A DNA stretch of 26,382 nt from a virus: the IMG/VR virus record IMGVR_UViG_3300049893_001309, positions 1 through 26,382 of that record. One strand, given 5' to 3'. A program made the translations under genes and the position numbers. Under the pieces are notes generated by a model. It worked only from the letters and a program-made list of their open reading frames with translations, made no database searches and was not told the origin of the DNA. Of this stretch, positions 7,918 to 14,142 are shown in pieces (position 1 is the first letter of the stretch; the number at the start of each line of letters is the position of its first letter).

Positions 7918-8376
7918 ATGGCTCAGACTACTTATGGTTCAGCAATGGCAATTGGTGTCTCTGGGATGCTCGCTCAACAGTTTGCCCTTCGGCAAATTGA
8001 TAGCTGCATGGTTGCGGAGACGAACGGAGTTAGCCCAGGACAAGTGGTAAAATGGGATGCGAATGGCAATGTAGTGAAGGTTGCCGCTGGTTCTGATAAG
8101 TCAGCAGGCGTCGTCATCGCTACCTATTACGGATGCTCATGTCTCTGTGGACCAGTAGCAGCCACATACGCTAAGGGTGAATGCGCACCAGTTATGCGTT
8201 ATGGCCGCGTTTACGTTCAAGCTGCCGAAGCAGTCGCTATCGACGATCCAGCTTACTACGTTATCGCAAGCGGTAAGTTCGGCAAAACATCGACCAGCAA
8301 TGTTGATGTTAAAGGCAAGTTTGTTACTGCCGGTGCTGCCGATGCAATCGTTTGTCTTGAACTGATCTGGGAATAA
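7918..8376 (+). CDS. Head decoration / structural cement protein
   Basis: This 152-aa protein lies between the protease-scaffold and major capsid genes, the usual place for a decoration or cement protein that stabilises expanded capsids. The sequence is rich in Gly, Ala and Val and has the small beta-domain pattern of such proteins: SPGQVVKWDANGNVVKVA, then SAGVVIATYYG, GECAPVMRYGRVYV and ending in a beta strand (IVCLELIWE). It resembles annotated structural cement proteins of the Gp24/DUF2190 kind. The ATG is preceded by AGGAG at about eight bases. Position and fold pattern support the role; the family assignment is less sure than that of the neighbours. Confidence 0.7.
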   Translation: MAQTTYGSAMAIGVSGMLAQQFALRQIDSCMVAETNGVSPGQVVKWDANGNVVKVAAGSDKSAGVVIATYYGCSCLCGPVAATYAKGECAPVMRYGRVYVQAAEAVAIDDPAYYVIASGKFGKTSTSNVDVKGKFVTAGAADAIVCLELIWE

Positions 8377-8402
8377 AAAATTAAAATTTTGGAGATATAG
8401 CT

Positions 8403-9338
8403 ATGACGGCATTTAGACAATTTGTGAACCTCGACGCTGATCTGTCCATGTTTTTGTGCTCGGAAATCGAGTACGTAAAGTCTCGAATGATGGACCAGAA
8501 GTACCCAGAATTGCTCGCTCGCCGCCTGTTCCCTGTAAGCTATTCGTCGAACCCAGCAGCCGCTTACATCGTGGTGCATAACTATGATCAAGTTGGCTCT
8601 GCTAAGATCATTAACTACTATGCAAACGATCTGCCCAACGTGGCATTGTTCCGTTCTGGAACTGACACTCGTAAGATCTATGCTATCGGTGTGGCGTTTG
8701 GTTACTCGGTGCAGGATATCCGCGCAGCCCGTGCAGCAGGTATCGGCCTTGAGCAGCGTTTAGCTAACGTAGCCCGTTATGCTTATCTGCAAAAGGAAAA
8801 TGATCTGGCGTTGCTCGGTGATACTAACCTTGCCATTCCTGGCTTCGTAAACAACCCTAACACCAACAGCGTAACCCTAGCCAATGGTGCATCTGGTGGG
8901 TCGAAAGCTTGGTCTACGAAGACTCCTGACGAGATTATCAAGGATATCGCGGACACAATCGCAGCGATCCGAACCGCCAGTAATGGTGTCGAAACGCCTA
9001 ATACTTTGCTTCTTCCAGAGGCACAGTATACAAAGATCGCAACGACTCCACGCGCAGCGACTTCTGATGTAACCATCCTTGAGTTCGTCTTGGCATCTAA
9101 CCCATTCCTGACAGCAGTTATCCCTGTCTATCAGCTCAAGGGTGCTGGCGCTTCGGCAACCGATGTCATGATCGCTTATGATCGTAACCCAGACAAAGTA
9201 ACCCTTGAAGTTGCTCAAGACTTTGAAGTCTTGCCAGCTCAAGAGAAAGCTTTGATGTATGAATTTCCTTGTCATGGACGGACCGCTGGCGTGGTGCTTT
9301 GGGCTCCGAAGTCCGTGGCACAAGCTAACGGAATCTAA
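8403..9338 (+). CDS. Major capsid protein, DUF2184 type
   Basis: This 311-aa protein forms the icosahedral shell with an HK97-type fold. It matches DUF2184 capsid proteins: an N-terminal arm, then YPELLARRLFPVS, a YDQVGSAKIIN strand region, the ARAAGIGLEQRLANVARYA spine helix (residues about 107-125), a TPNTLLLPEAQYTKIAT segment, and a C-terminal FPCHGRTAGVV element. Neighbouring protease, cement and adaptor genes agree. The ribosome binding site TTGGAGATAT lies a few bases before the ATG. There is no sign of a second capsid gene or Ig-like extension. Confidence 0.92.
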   Translation: MTAFRQFVNLDADLSMFLCSEIEYVKSRMMDQKYPELLARRLFPVSYSSNPAAAYIVVHNYDQVGSAKIINYYANDLPNVALFRSGTDTRKIYAIGVAFGYSVQDIRAARAAGIGLEQRLANVARYAYLQKENDLALLGDTNLAIPGFVNNPNTNSVTLANGASGGSKAWSTKTPDEIIKDIADTIAAIRTASNGVETPNTLLLPEAQYTKIATTPRAATSDVTILEFVLASNPFLTAVIPVYQLKGAGASATDVMIAYDRNPDKVTLEVAQDFEVLPAQEKALMYEFPCHGRTAGVVLWAPKSVAQANGI

Positions 9339-9662
9339 ATGTTTGTAGAAAACACTCAAGCTCGTGCTGTCTATTGTGGTGGTATTCTTTTGTATCCTGG
9401 CATCAATCGCGTGACCGATGCTCAGAAAGCCGACTTGGAAAAGAATGGCTACTGGGCTGGTCTTGAGGAACTTGTCGAGTACGGAGATATCAAGTTCCAT
9501 GAGGAAAAGCTTTCGGCTGCTGTTGTAGCTAAAACCTACAATATCCAATTGCTCGAATCATGGCTTGATGATGCGCCTCGACCGCTTCGCAATGCGATAG
9601 ATAAGCAGCTTAAGGAAATGAAAAAGGTACCAGAAGGCAGTCAAACAATAACGATTTCTTGA
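9339..9662 (+). CDS. Hypothetical protein (107 aa) following the major capsid gene
   Basis: I do not recognise this protein. The ATG directly follows the capsid stop with no gap, and the upstream ACGGAATCTA is only a weak ribosome binding site, so translation may depend on reinitiation after the capsid gene. The N-terminal half has a small beta pattern (ARAVYCGGILLYPGINRVTD), and the C-terminal half is helical and ends in a short hydrophilic tail. Small proteins at this position in related phages may be accessory capsid or head-completion proteins, but nothing in the sequence proves it. Confidence 0.65.
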   Translation: MFVENTQARAVYCGGILLYPGINRVTDAQKADLEKNGYWAGLEELVEYGDIKFHEEKLSAAVVAKTYNIQLLESWLDDAPRPLRNAIDKQLKEMKKVPEGSQTITIS

Positions 9663-9669
9663 GGTTCTT

Positions 9670-10158
9670 ATGAGTGCTCTCGATGATGTGACTCCAGCTT
9701 ATGTCGATGTGGTAACGAACTATTTGTTTACTGCAAGGACTAGCGATGCGAATGAGTTTCCCATCGTTCGAGAACTCGCTAGCACTTTCATGAACTCGTC
9801 TGTTTGGCCTTACGAGAAGTACAAGCTTGGGATAGCCTTGCTCATGGGTCATTATTATCAGCTCTGGGGTGTTTCGGCAGCCCAGGCTGGTTCATCTGGT
9901 GGTTTGGTTCCAGGCATAGATAATACTGTGGCTGGACCTGTGACGAGTGAGACAGTGGGTAACGTATCACGGAGCTTCGGACATAGCAGCAGCTCTGCTA
10001 GCTCTGCTTCGATTGGAATACCTACCGATTGGCTGATGCTAACAAACTTTGGGAAGCAGTGGTTGCTGCTTCTTAAGTCGTTCAAGTCGGTTCCCTCGGT
10101 GACGGGGGAACTCTTTTGCTGTCCACCAGTGAAGCTCCACTGTCCTAGTTATCCTTAA
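9670..10158 (+). CDS. Head-tail adaptor protein, DUF4054-like
   Basis: This 162-aa protein fits the DUF4054 adaptor family, which binds under the portal and starts the neck. It shows a helical N-terminal half (residues 1-75, including WPYEKYKLGIALLMGHYYQL), the family loop GPVTSETVGNVSRSF near residue 97, and a C-terminal NFGKQWLLLLKS helix. A serine-rich low-complexity stretch (SSSSASSAS) lies between the last two. The C-terminal 25 residues are unusually Cys/Pro-rich. The start is preceded by TTGAGGTTCTT. It begins the neck block after the head genes. Confidence 0.77.
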   Translation: MSALDDVTPAYVDVVTNYLFTARTSDANEFPIVRELASTFMNSSVWPYEKYKLGIALLMGHYYQLWGVSAAQAGSSGGLVPGIDNTVAGPVTSETVGNVSRSFGHSSSSASSASIGIPTDWLMLTNFGKQWLLLLKSFKSVPSVTGELFCCPPVKLHCPSYP

Positions 10159-10168
10159 AGGAGTTTTT

Positions 10169-10378
10169 ATGTCTAATTGGTCAATTAAAACGAAAGAGAT
10201 AGTTGACGGCCAGACTGTCGTTCGTGGCTATGAGTTTTGGGCACTCGATTACGAGGCCGCTTTGAATCGTAGCTGGCACCTTGATGGTGTTGCCACCGAA
10301 ATCAAAAACAAGGATAAGCCTAGCGAAAAGCATGATATCGGTGCGAAAACCTGGAGCGGTGGAGGTACTAACCCATGA
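10169..10378 (+). CDS. Small hypothetical protein (69 aa) in neck gene block
   Basis: This small hydrophilic protein is not recognised. It starts MSNWSIKTKEIVDGQ, has several aromatic residues (YEFWALDYEAALNRSW) and ends in a Gly-rich basic tail. A strong ribosome binding site (AAAGGAG) lies six bases upstream of the ATG. Its stop overlaps the next start as ATGA, so it is coupled to the following 57-aa gene. A structural or chaperone role in neck assembly is only suggested by location. Confidence 0.68.
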   Translation: MSNWSIKTKEIVDGQTVVRGYEFWALDYEAALNRSWHLDGVATEIKNKDKPSEKHDIGAKTWSGGGTNP

Positions 10379-10548
10379 AGTATGAAGTCAACGGATTTGA
10401 CTATGTTGCTGGCGTTACAGTTCTGACGCCTGAAGTTTTCGAGGGTGATAGCGAATTGGAATGTCTTTTAAAAGCTCAGGAAAAGCTTGGGTCGATTGGG
10501 CCTTATAAGCGTTTACCTGACGATACCAAGGCCGATGCTGGGAGTTGA
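10375..10548 (+). CDS. Small hypothetical protein (57 aa), short gene in neck block
   Basis: I found this by reading the gap between two larger genes: an ATG at 10375 opens a 57-codon frame to TGA at 10546-10548. It begins MKYEVNGFDYVAGVTVLTP and ends in KRLPDDTKADAGS. The start overlaps the previous stop (ATGA), and the stop lies two bases before the next ATG, so it fills the gap precisely, which is the main evidence that it is real. The product has a short beta-rich first half and a helical, Lys-rich second half. Function is unknown. Confidence 0.7.
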   Translation: MKYEVNGFDYVAGVTVLTPEVFEGDSELECLLKAQEKLGSIGPYKRLPDDTKADAGS

Positions 10549-10550
10549 TA

Positions 10551-11015
10551 ATGCTGCACTGGATAATACCGTCGTGGTGTCAGGAAACCGTTACAATGAA
10601 ATGGTTTCAGAACTGCCAGTATTTTTCCGGTCGCTGGGAATATGGAACGCTGCAAGAAAAAAACATCACGGCATCGGTCCAGAACCCAGCCTCTAATCTT
10701 CGCCAATTCAATGGTGAAGGCACGCAGGACATAGAAAATCTCGTTCTCTTTACGAACGAGGATACTATTCAGCTCATCCAAGCTGGCGGTCAGGATAGCG
10801 TGTTTTTTGAAATTAGGGGTAAGCTTTGGTTCATGACTGCTTGGGAACGATGGAACTATTTGATGCCTCACTATCGGGTAACGCTGGTTGGGCAAAATAT
10901 GCTACCGTTCCCACCATCGAATATGCCGAATTACATTGATGCGCAGTATCTGACCGATGAGGCGCTGGTGATCCTTACCGATGAGGCTTTAAATAAATTG
11001 GTGCGAGGCTGGTAA
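10551..11015 (+). CDS. Neck / head-closure-like protein
   Basis: This 154-aa protein has the pattern of small neck or head-completion proteins: ITASVQNPASNLRQF near residue 41, then a beta-rich core with TQDIENLVLFTNEDTIQL, DSVFFEIRGKLWFM, and W....YLMPHYRVTLVGQ. The ITASVQP-like box followed by short barrel strands is known from phage head-closure and collar proteins. I chose the ATG at 10551 (GGGAG six bases upstream) rather than a TTG six bases earlier. The last stop base is shared with the next start (TAATG). Placement between the adaptor and tail completion genes supports the role. Confidence 0.62.
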   Translation: MLHWIIPSWCQETVTMKWFQNCQYFSGRWEYGTLQEKNITASVQNPASNLRQFNGEGTQDIENLVLFTNEDTIQLIQAGGQDSVFFEIRGKLWFMTAWERWNYLMPHYRVTLVGQNMLPFPPSNMPNYIDAQYLTDEALVILTDEALNKLVRGW

Positions 11016-11524
11016 TGGGTGTCAAGCGGACAAAAAACAAAGTTAACGAAGCGTTTCTAAAAACGCTCGTTGGCCGTCCGTTTGAAATCCGAGTCGGTAT
11101 TATGAGCGACCCAGATGGGACAACGGTAAAGGGAACCGACAAAAAAAAACCATCGCACTCAGAGCGTGGCGCAAAGCGTAAGCCAAGAGGCAGAAACGCA
11201 AGACCTTTGACAGTTGCAGAAGTCGGTAGCTTTCATGAGTTCGGCACTCGAAAGATTCCTAAAAGATCGTTTCTAATTTCCACGTACAAGCGAAAACGAA
11301 ATGACTGGACCGAGGCTTTTATAAAGCTGGTCCAAAATTCTGTGGACGAACAGACCTACCGTCAAGCCCTTTTAAAATATGGCGCTCTCATGCAGCGAGA
11401 CGTGCGCCTAACCTTTACAAACAATAATTGGAAGCCCTTAAAACATCGCTCCGGCACACCATTGGTAGACACAGGGCAATTGAGGCGGTCTATCGGCTAT
11501 AGTGTGAGGGAGATCAAAAAATGA
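11015..11524 (+). CDS. Tail completion / neck protein, HK97 gp10-like
   Basis: This 169-aa basic protein carries two hallmarks of the gp10/virion-morphogenesis family: SFHEFGTRKIPKRSFL (residues about 70-85) and TPLVDTGQLRRSIGY near the C-terminus. Such proteins form or complete the ring joining head and tail. A Lys/Arg-rich loop (KKKPSHSERGAKRKPRGRN) precedes the first motif and may be disordered. The start overlaps the upstream stop by one base (TAATG) and the stop overlaps the next ATG (ATGA), indicating tight coupling in the neck operon. Confidence 0.82.
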   Translation: MGVKRTKNKVNEAFLKTLVGRPFEIRVGIMSDPDGTTVKGTDKKKPSHSERGAKRKPRGRNARPLTVAEVGSFHEFGTRKIPKRSFLISTYKRKRNDWTEAFIKLVQNSVDEQTYRQALLKYGALMQRDVRLTFTNNNWKPLKHRSGTPLVDTGQLRRSIGYSVREIKK

Positions 11525-12033
11525 AAAAATGGGCAGAAATTCAATACGCAATACGCCAAGGCGTAATAGCAGCCGGTAGCAATACCGAGGTCATTTACTG
11601 GTATCCTGATGCGCCTCGTCCTCGTTTGCCTTACACAGCAATCGAGTTTGTATCATGGGGACCAGTTATCAATGATTGGTTTACACTCGAAAGCGCATGG
11701 GATGCTTCCAATCCTGGAGCATATCGGCAATATGGATTTAGGGAGCTGAATGTCAGACTTCATTGGTTTGGCAGCGAAGCTTACATTGAAGGCGCACGCT
11801 GCGCTTCGGGCTTTGAAAAGCTAACCGTGCGCGAGACGATGAGTCTTAACAATTCCATCGCAATCATGCGACAAGGTGAGGTTGTTCTAAGCTCTGAAAT
11901 AGTCGAGAATAGCTACGAGCCACGAGCCGAAATGGAACTCGTTCTTTCGATAGCTCTGCAAGACGGTAGCGATATAGATGGTGTTGGCTACTTTGATAAA
12001 GTCGATCCGATACTTTGGATAAACAAACCATGA
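11521..12033 (+). CDS. Tail terminator / neck terminator protein
   Basis: This 170-aa protein sits immediately before the sheath gene, where the tail terminator is normally encoded. Features include an N-terminal helix, PDAPRPRLPYTAIEF (residues about 29-43), a pattern common in neck terminators, and a C-terminal strand region EPRAEMELVLSIAL. It resembles the gp12-type neck terminator family of myophages. It would cap the tube and sheath when the tape measure length is reached. Family recognition is moderate; position is strong. Confidence 0.72.
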   Translation: MKKWAEIQYAIRQGVIAAGSNTEVIYWYPDAPRPRLPYTAIEFVSWGPVINDWFTLESAWDASNPGAYRQYGFRELNVRLHWFGSEAYIEGARCASGFEKLTVRETMSLNNSIAIMRQGEVVLSSEIVENSYEPRAEMELVLSIALQDGSDIDGVGYFDKVDPILWINKP

Positions 12034-12045
12034 TGGGAGTCAGGC

Positions 12046-13086
12046 ATGGTCCAGATAGTTGATATTGTCGATGTAGAAGTGAAAGTAAGTACCAGCGCCA
12101 TTTCCAGGCAGGGCTTCAATAGCCTTTTAATCCTTGGCAAAGCCACAAGCTTTGGCGCTGGATGGACAACAAGCGGAGCATATCAAGTCAAGGAGTATAC
12201 AAGCTTGACGCAGGCTCTAGCTGATACGGATATCGTGACAGATTCACCTGTGCAAAAGATGCTCACAGCAGCCTTTGCCCAAAGTCCTCGCGTTCCAAAG
12301 GTCTATGTTGCCAACGGAACTGGCGCCAACGTAGCTGCACCATCAGCCGATCTTACCCAGATTGCTAAGTTGAATAACAGTTGGTTCGGGCTCGTCATGG
12401 AGCATGATGCCGTTGCTGCAATTGATGATGTCTTTCCTTGGGTGGCTGCGAATAAGAAATACGGATTTTTCAGACTTGCTGCCAAGAACGCTTTCCCAAC
12501 TGCGACAAGCAATTGGTCATCGGTCTGGTACAGCTCGACAAGCCCAGTGGACTATATCGACGTTGCAGCGGCTTCGACTATTCTTGCGAGAACCCCTGGC
12601 TCTTACACAGCAGCATTTAAAGAGCTTGAAGGCGTTCAGGCTACGACCGGCCTTACCGTTGCCGAGGAAACGACTTTCCGAAGCAAGGGAGTCAACTGGT
12701 ACCCAGAGGTTGGCGGTCGCAAGATCACTTACAACGGTACGGTTTACAATGGCTCGACAAGTGGCTTCATCGACACTTACATCGGTGCTCTATACCTTGA
12801 GGCACGGATGGAAGAGGATGTTTTTGCTGTTCTCGTAGCAGCAGAAAAAGTTCCTTACACGGATGATGGTATCAATATCATCGTCAATACCATTTACGGA
12901 CGACTAGGAACGAGTGTTGCCGAGGGCTATCTGGCTCCAGATCCGGCTCCAGTGGTCGATGCTCCAAAGGCTCGCAATGTTCCGGCAACTGACAAGGCAG
13001 CTCGTCTGCTTCAGAATGTCACGTTCGTAGCCTATACAGCCGGTGCAATCCAGCGTGTAATGATCAAGGGAACCGTAGTCGTCTAA
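12046..13086 (+). CDS. Contractile tail sheath protein, DUF3383 type
   Basis: This 346-aa protein polymerises around the tail tube and contracts during infection; its presence classifies the phage as a myovirus. It matches DUF3383: the N-terminal VKVSTSAISRQGFNSLLILG, then a SLTQALADTDIVTDSPVQKM segment, KVYVAN, and a C-terminal domain containing NTIYGRLGTSVAEGYLAPDP and ending with a strand (VMIKGTVVV). The length is short for sheath proteins but normal for this family. The start has GGGAG about seven bases upstream, and the next gene encodes the tube. Confidence 0.9.
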   Translation: MVQIVDIVDVEVKVSTSAISRQGFNSLLILGKATSFGAGWTTSGAYQVKEYTSLTQALADTDIVTDSPVQKMLTAAFAQSPRVPKVYVANGTGANVAAPSADLTQIAKLNNSWFGLVMEHDAVAAIDDVFPWVAANKKYGFFRLAAKNAFPTATSNWSSVWYSSTSPVDYIDVAAASTILARTPGSYTAAFKELEGVQATTGLTVAEETTFRSKGVNWYPEVGGRKITYNGTVYNGSTSGFIDTYIGALYLEARMEEDVFAVLVAAEKVPYTDDGINIIVNTIYGRLGTSVAEGYLAPDPAPVVDAPKARNVPATDKAARLLQNVTFVAYTAGAIQRVMIKGTVVV

Positions 13087-13105
13087 TCATGAAAGGTGAA
13101 TCAAT

Positions 13106-13552
13106 ATGGCATTATGGACATTCGACCCTAAACAGCTCTCGGTGATAGTTGGTCCTTACATAATCAAGGGTTTCTCAGAAACCATGATTTCAATTGCTCG
13201 CGCTACTGATGCTTTCAGTATGATCGTAGGTGCCGATGGTGAAGCTACTCGCGTCAAGAGTAACGATAACTCGGCAACCATTACGATCACACTTCAGCAG
13301 GGTAGCCCATCGAACGATGATCTATCCAAGATTGCCACTGCTGATCGTCTTAGCTCGCTGGGGGTTTTCCCTCTGCTGATCAAAGATAACTTCGGCAATA
13401 CAATCATGACTGCGCCTACTGCTTTCATTTCAAAGGTGCCAGATATTACCTTTGCAAAAACTCATCAAGATCGGGCATGGGTGATCATGACCGACAACAT
13501 CGAGATTTTCCTCGGTGGTCAGACACAGTCTGGCGCTAACTATGCTCCATAA
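13106..13552 (+). CDS. Tail tube protein, DUF3277 type
   Basis: This 148-aa protein matches DUF3277 tube proteins, which stack as hexamers inside the sheath. It starts MALWTFDPKQLSVIVG and has IKGFSETMISIARATDAF, GADGEATRVKSNDNSATITI and a final TDNIEIFLGGQ strand. Length and location directly after the sheath gene are typical. The ribosome binding site AAAGGTGA precedes the ATG. Confidence 0.9.
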   Translation: MALWTFDPKQLSVIVGPYIIKGFSETMISIARATDAFSMIVGADGEATRVKSNDNSATITITLQQGSPSNDDLSKIATADRLSSLGVFPLLIKDNFGNTIMTAPTAFISKVPDITFAKTHQDRAWVIMTDNIEIFLGGQTQSGANYAP

Positions 13553-13561
13553 GGGTGATGC

Positions 13562-13936
13562 GTGAATCAATTGCATACGAAACAGATCGAAGGTCATGAA
13601 GTAGCGTTTGGCAAAATGAATGCGGTCGATGGATGGCGAACCATTCATCGGCTTGCAAAGGTTGTCGGACCTATGATTGATAGCTTGGCAAAGAAAGAGC
13701 TAGGCGAAGGCATTGCAAAGGTGATGGCTACGACCAGTGAGGATGACCTGCTTAATTTGATTAGACTGCTAACGGCTGATGTTTTAGTCGATGGCAAAAA
13801 ATGGTCTAATGAAAATCTAGCAGACTATGGCTTCACTGTTTTAGTGATCACCGAGGCCGTGCGCTATAATTTTGGGGGTTTTTTTTCTCCGGTCATGAGG
13901 GGACTACAAAACGCTTCAGCAAAAACAGGTCAGTAA
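13562..13936 (+). CDS. Tail assembly chaperone, short form
   Basis: This 124-aa protein is the unshifted product of the tail chaperone pair, equivalent in position to lambda gpG and Mu gp41. It is made between the tube and tape measure genes and would coat the tape measure before tube assembly. It uses a GTG start at 13562 with AAGGGTGA upstream; a nearby ATG at 13558 is out of frame. The helical body includes GWRTIHRLAKVVGPMID. Near the end, codons ggg-ggt-ttt-ttt cross the slippery tract, and the zero frame ends at TAA 13934-13936. A fraction of ribosomes is expected to shift to make the long form. Confidence 0.85.
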   Translation: MNQLHTKQIEGHEVAFGKMNAVDGWRTIHRLAKVVGPMIDSLAKKELGEGIAKVMATTSEDDLLNLIRLLTADVLVDGKKWSNENLADYGFTVLVITEAVRYNFGGFFSPVMRGLQNASAKTGQ

Positions 13937-14142
13937 ATGGTGCGAGTAAGTACAATATAACCGAAAGCAAAGTTGACTTATTTTTGTGGAGGCCAGTTAT
14001 CGCTGGCCTTTGTCGTTTCACTGAATTGTATCAGATGAATGTTGACGACCTACTCGATATGCACGAAATCCTGGATATGCAGGATCACATGGCCGAGATA
14101 GATCGAATGGAAGCGGAGGCAGCGCGTGTCAAAAGATCTTGA
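13562..14142 (+). CDS. Tail assembly chaperone, long form by -1 frameshift
   Basis: This product joins the first 107 codons of the zero frame (to base 13882) with 86 codons of the -1 frame (13882-14139, TGA 14140-14142), giving 193 aa. I checked every codon of the -1 frame and there is no stop. The added part reads as a real protein: RPVIAGLCRFTELYQMNVDD, then LLDMHEILDMQDHMAEI and a charged end. It is like the C-terminal half of myophage E' or Mu gp42-type chaperones. It has no credible start of its own. It overlaps the tape measure start by 17 bp. Efficiency cannot be read from sequence. Confidence 0.83.
13876..13882 (+). promoter_or_regulatory. Programmed -1 ribosomal frameshift site GGGTTTT
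   Basis: The zero frame reads G GGT TTT across these bases, an exact X XXY YYZ slippery heptamer, inside a run of five G and eight T (13874-13886). Both tRNAs can re-pair after slipping back one base. Immediately after it, TCTCC (13886-13890) can pair with GGGGA (13899-13903) around an 8-base loop, a weak candidate stimulator. Its position near the 3' end of the first chaperone frame is conserved in tailed phages. RNA-polymerase slippage on the T run is another way to the same fusion. Confidence 0.85.
13990..14009 (+). other. Perfect 7-bp hairpin inside the frameshift extension
   Basis: AGGCCAG (13990-13996) and CTGGCCT (14003-14009) form a perfect stem with the loop TTATCG. It lies within coding sequence of the chaperone long form, about 107 bases after the slippery site and 116 before the tape measure start. 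Downstream TTGTCGTTT is only mildly T-rich, so a strong intrinsic terminator is doubtful. It could be an mRNA structure or weak attenuator that sets tape measure levels. Confidence 0.4.

Noticed and set aside
8377-8402. AT-rich spacer before the capsid gene as promoter or terminator
   Set aside because: It is only 26 bp, without a stable hairpin or a good -35/-10 pair; it holds just a ribosome binding site.
8877-9548. Leftward open frame of 223 codons
   Set aside because: It is antisense to the major capsid gene and the following gene; the sequence is Ser/Arg-rich and not protein-like.
10487-10696. Rightward open frame of 69 codons overlapping the 57-aa gene and the neck protein
   Set aside because: The other frames have ribosome binding sites, exact junctions and, for the neck protein, a family pattern; this frame has none.
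12404-12838. Rightward open frame of 144 codons inside the sheath gene
   Set aside because: It is an alternative frame of the recognised sheath gene, with Arg/Leu-rich shadow composition.
13990-14009. Intrinsic terminator before the tape measure gene
   Set aside because: The hairpin has no proper T run, and it lies within the coding frame of the chaperone long form and upstream of an essential late gene.
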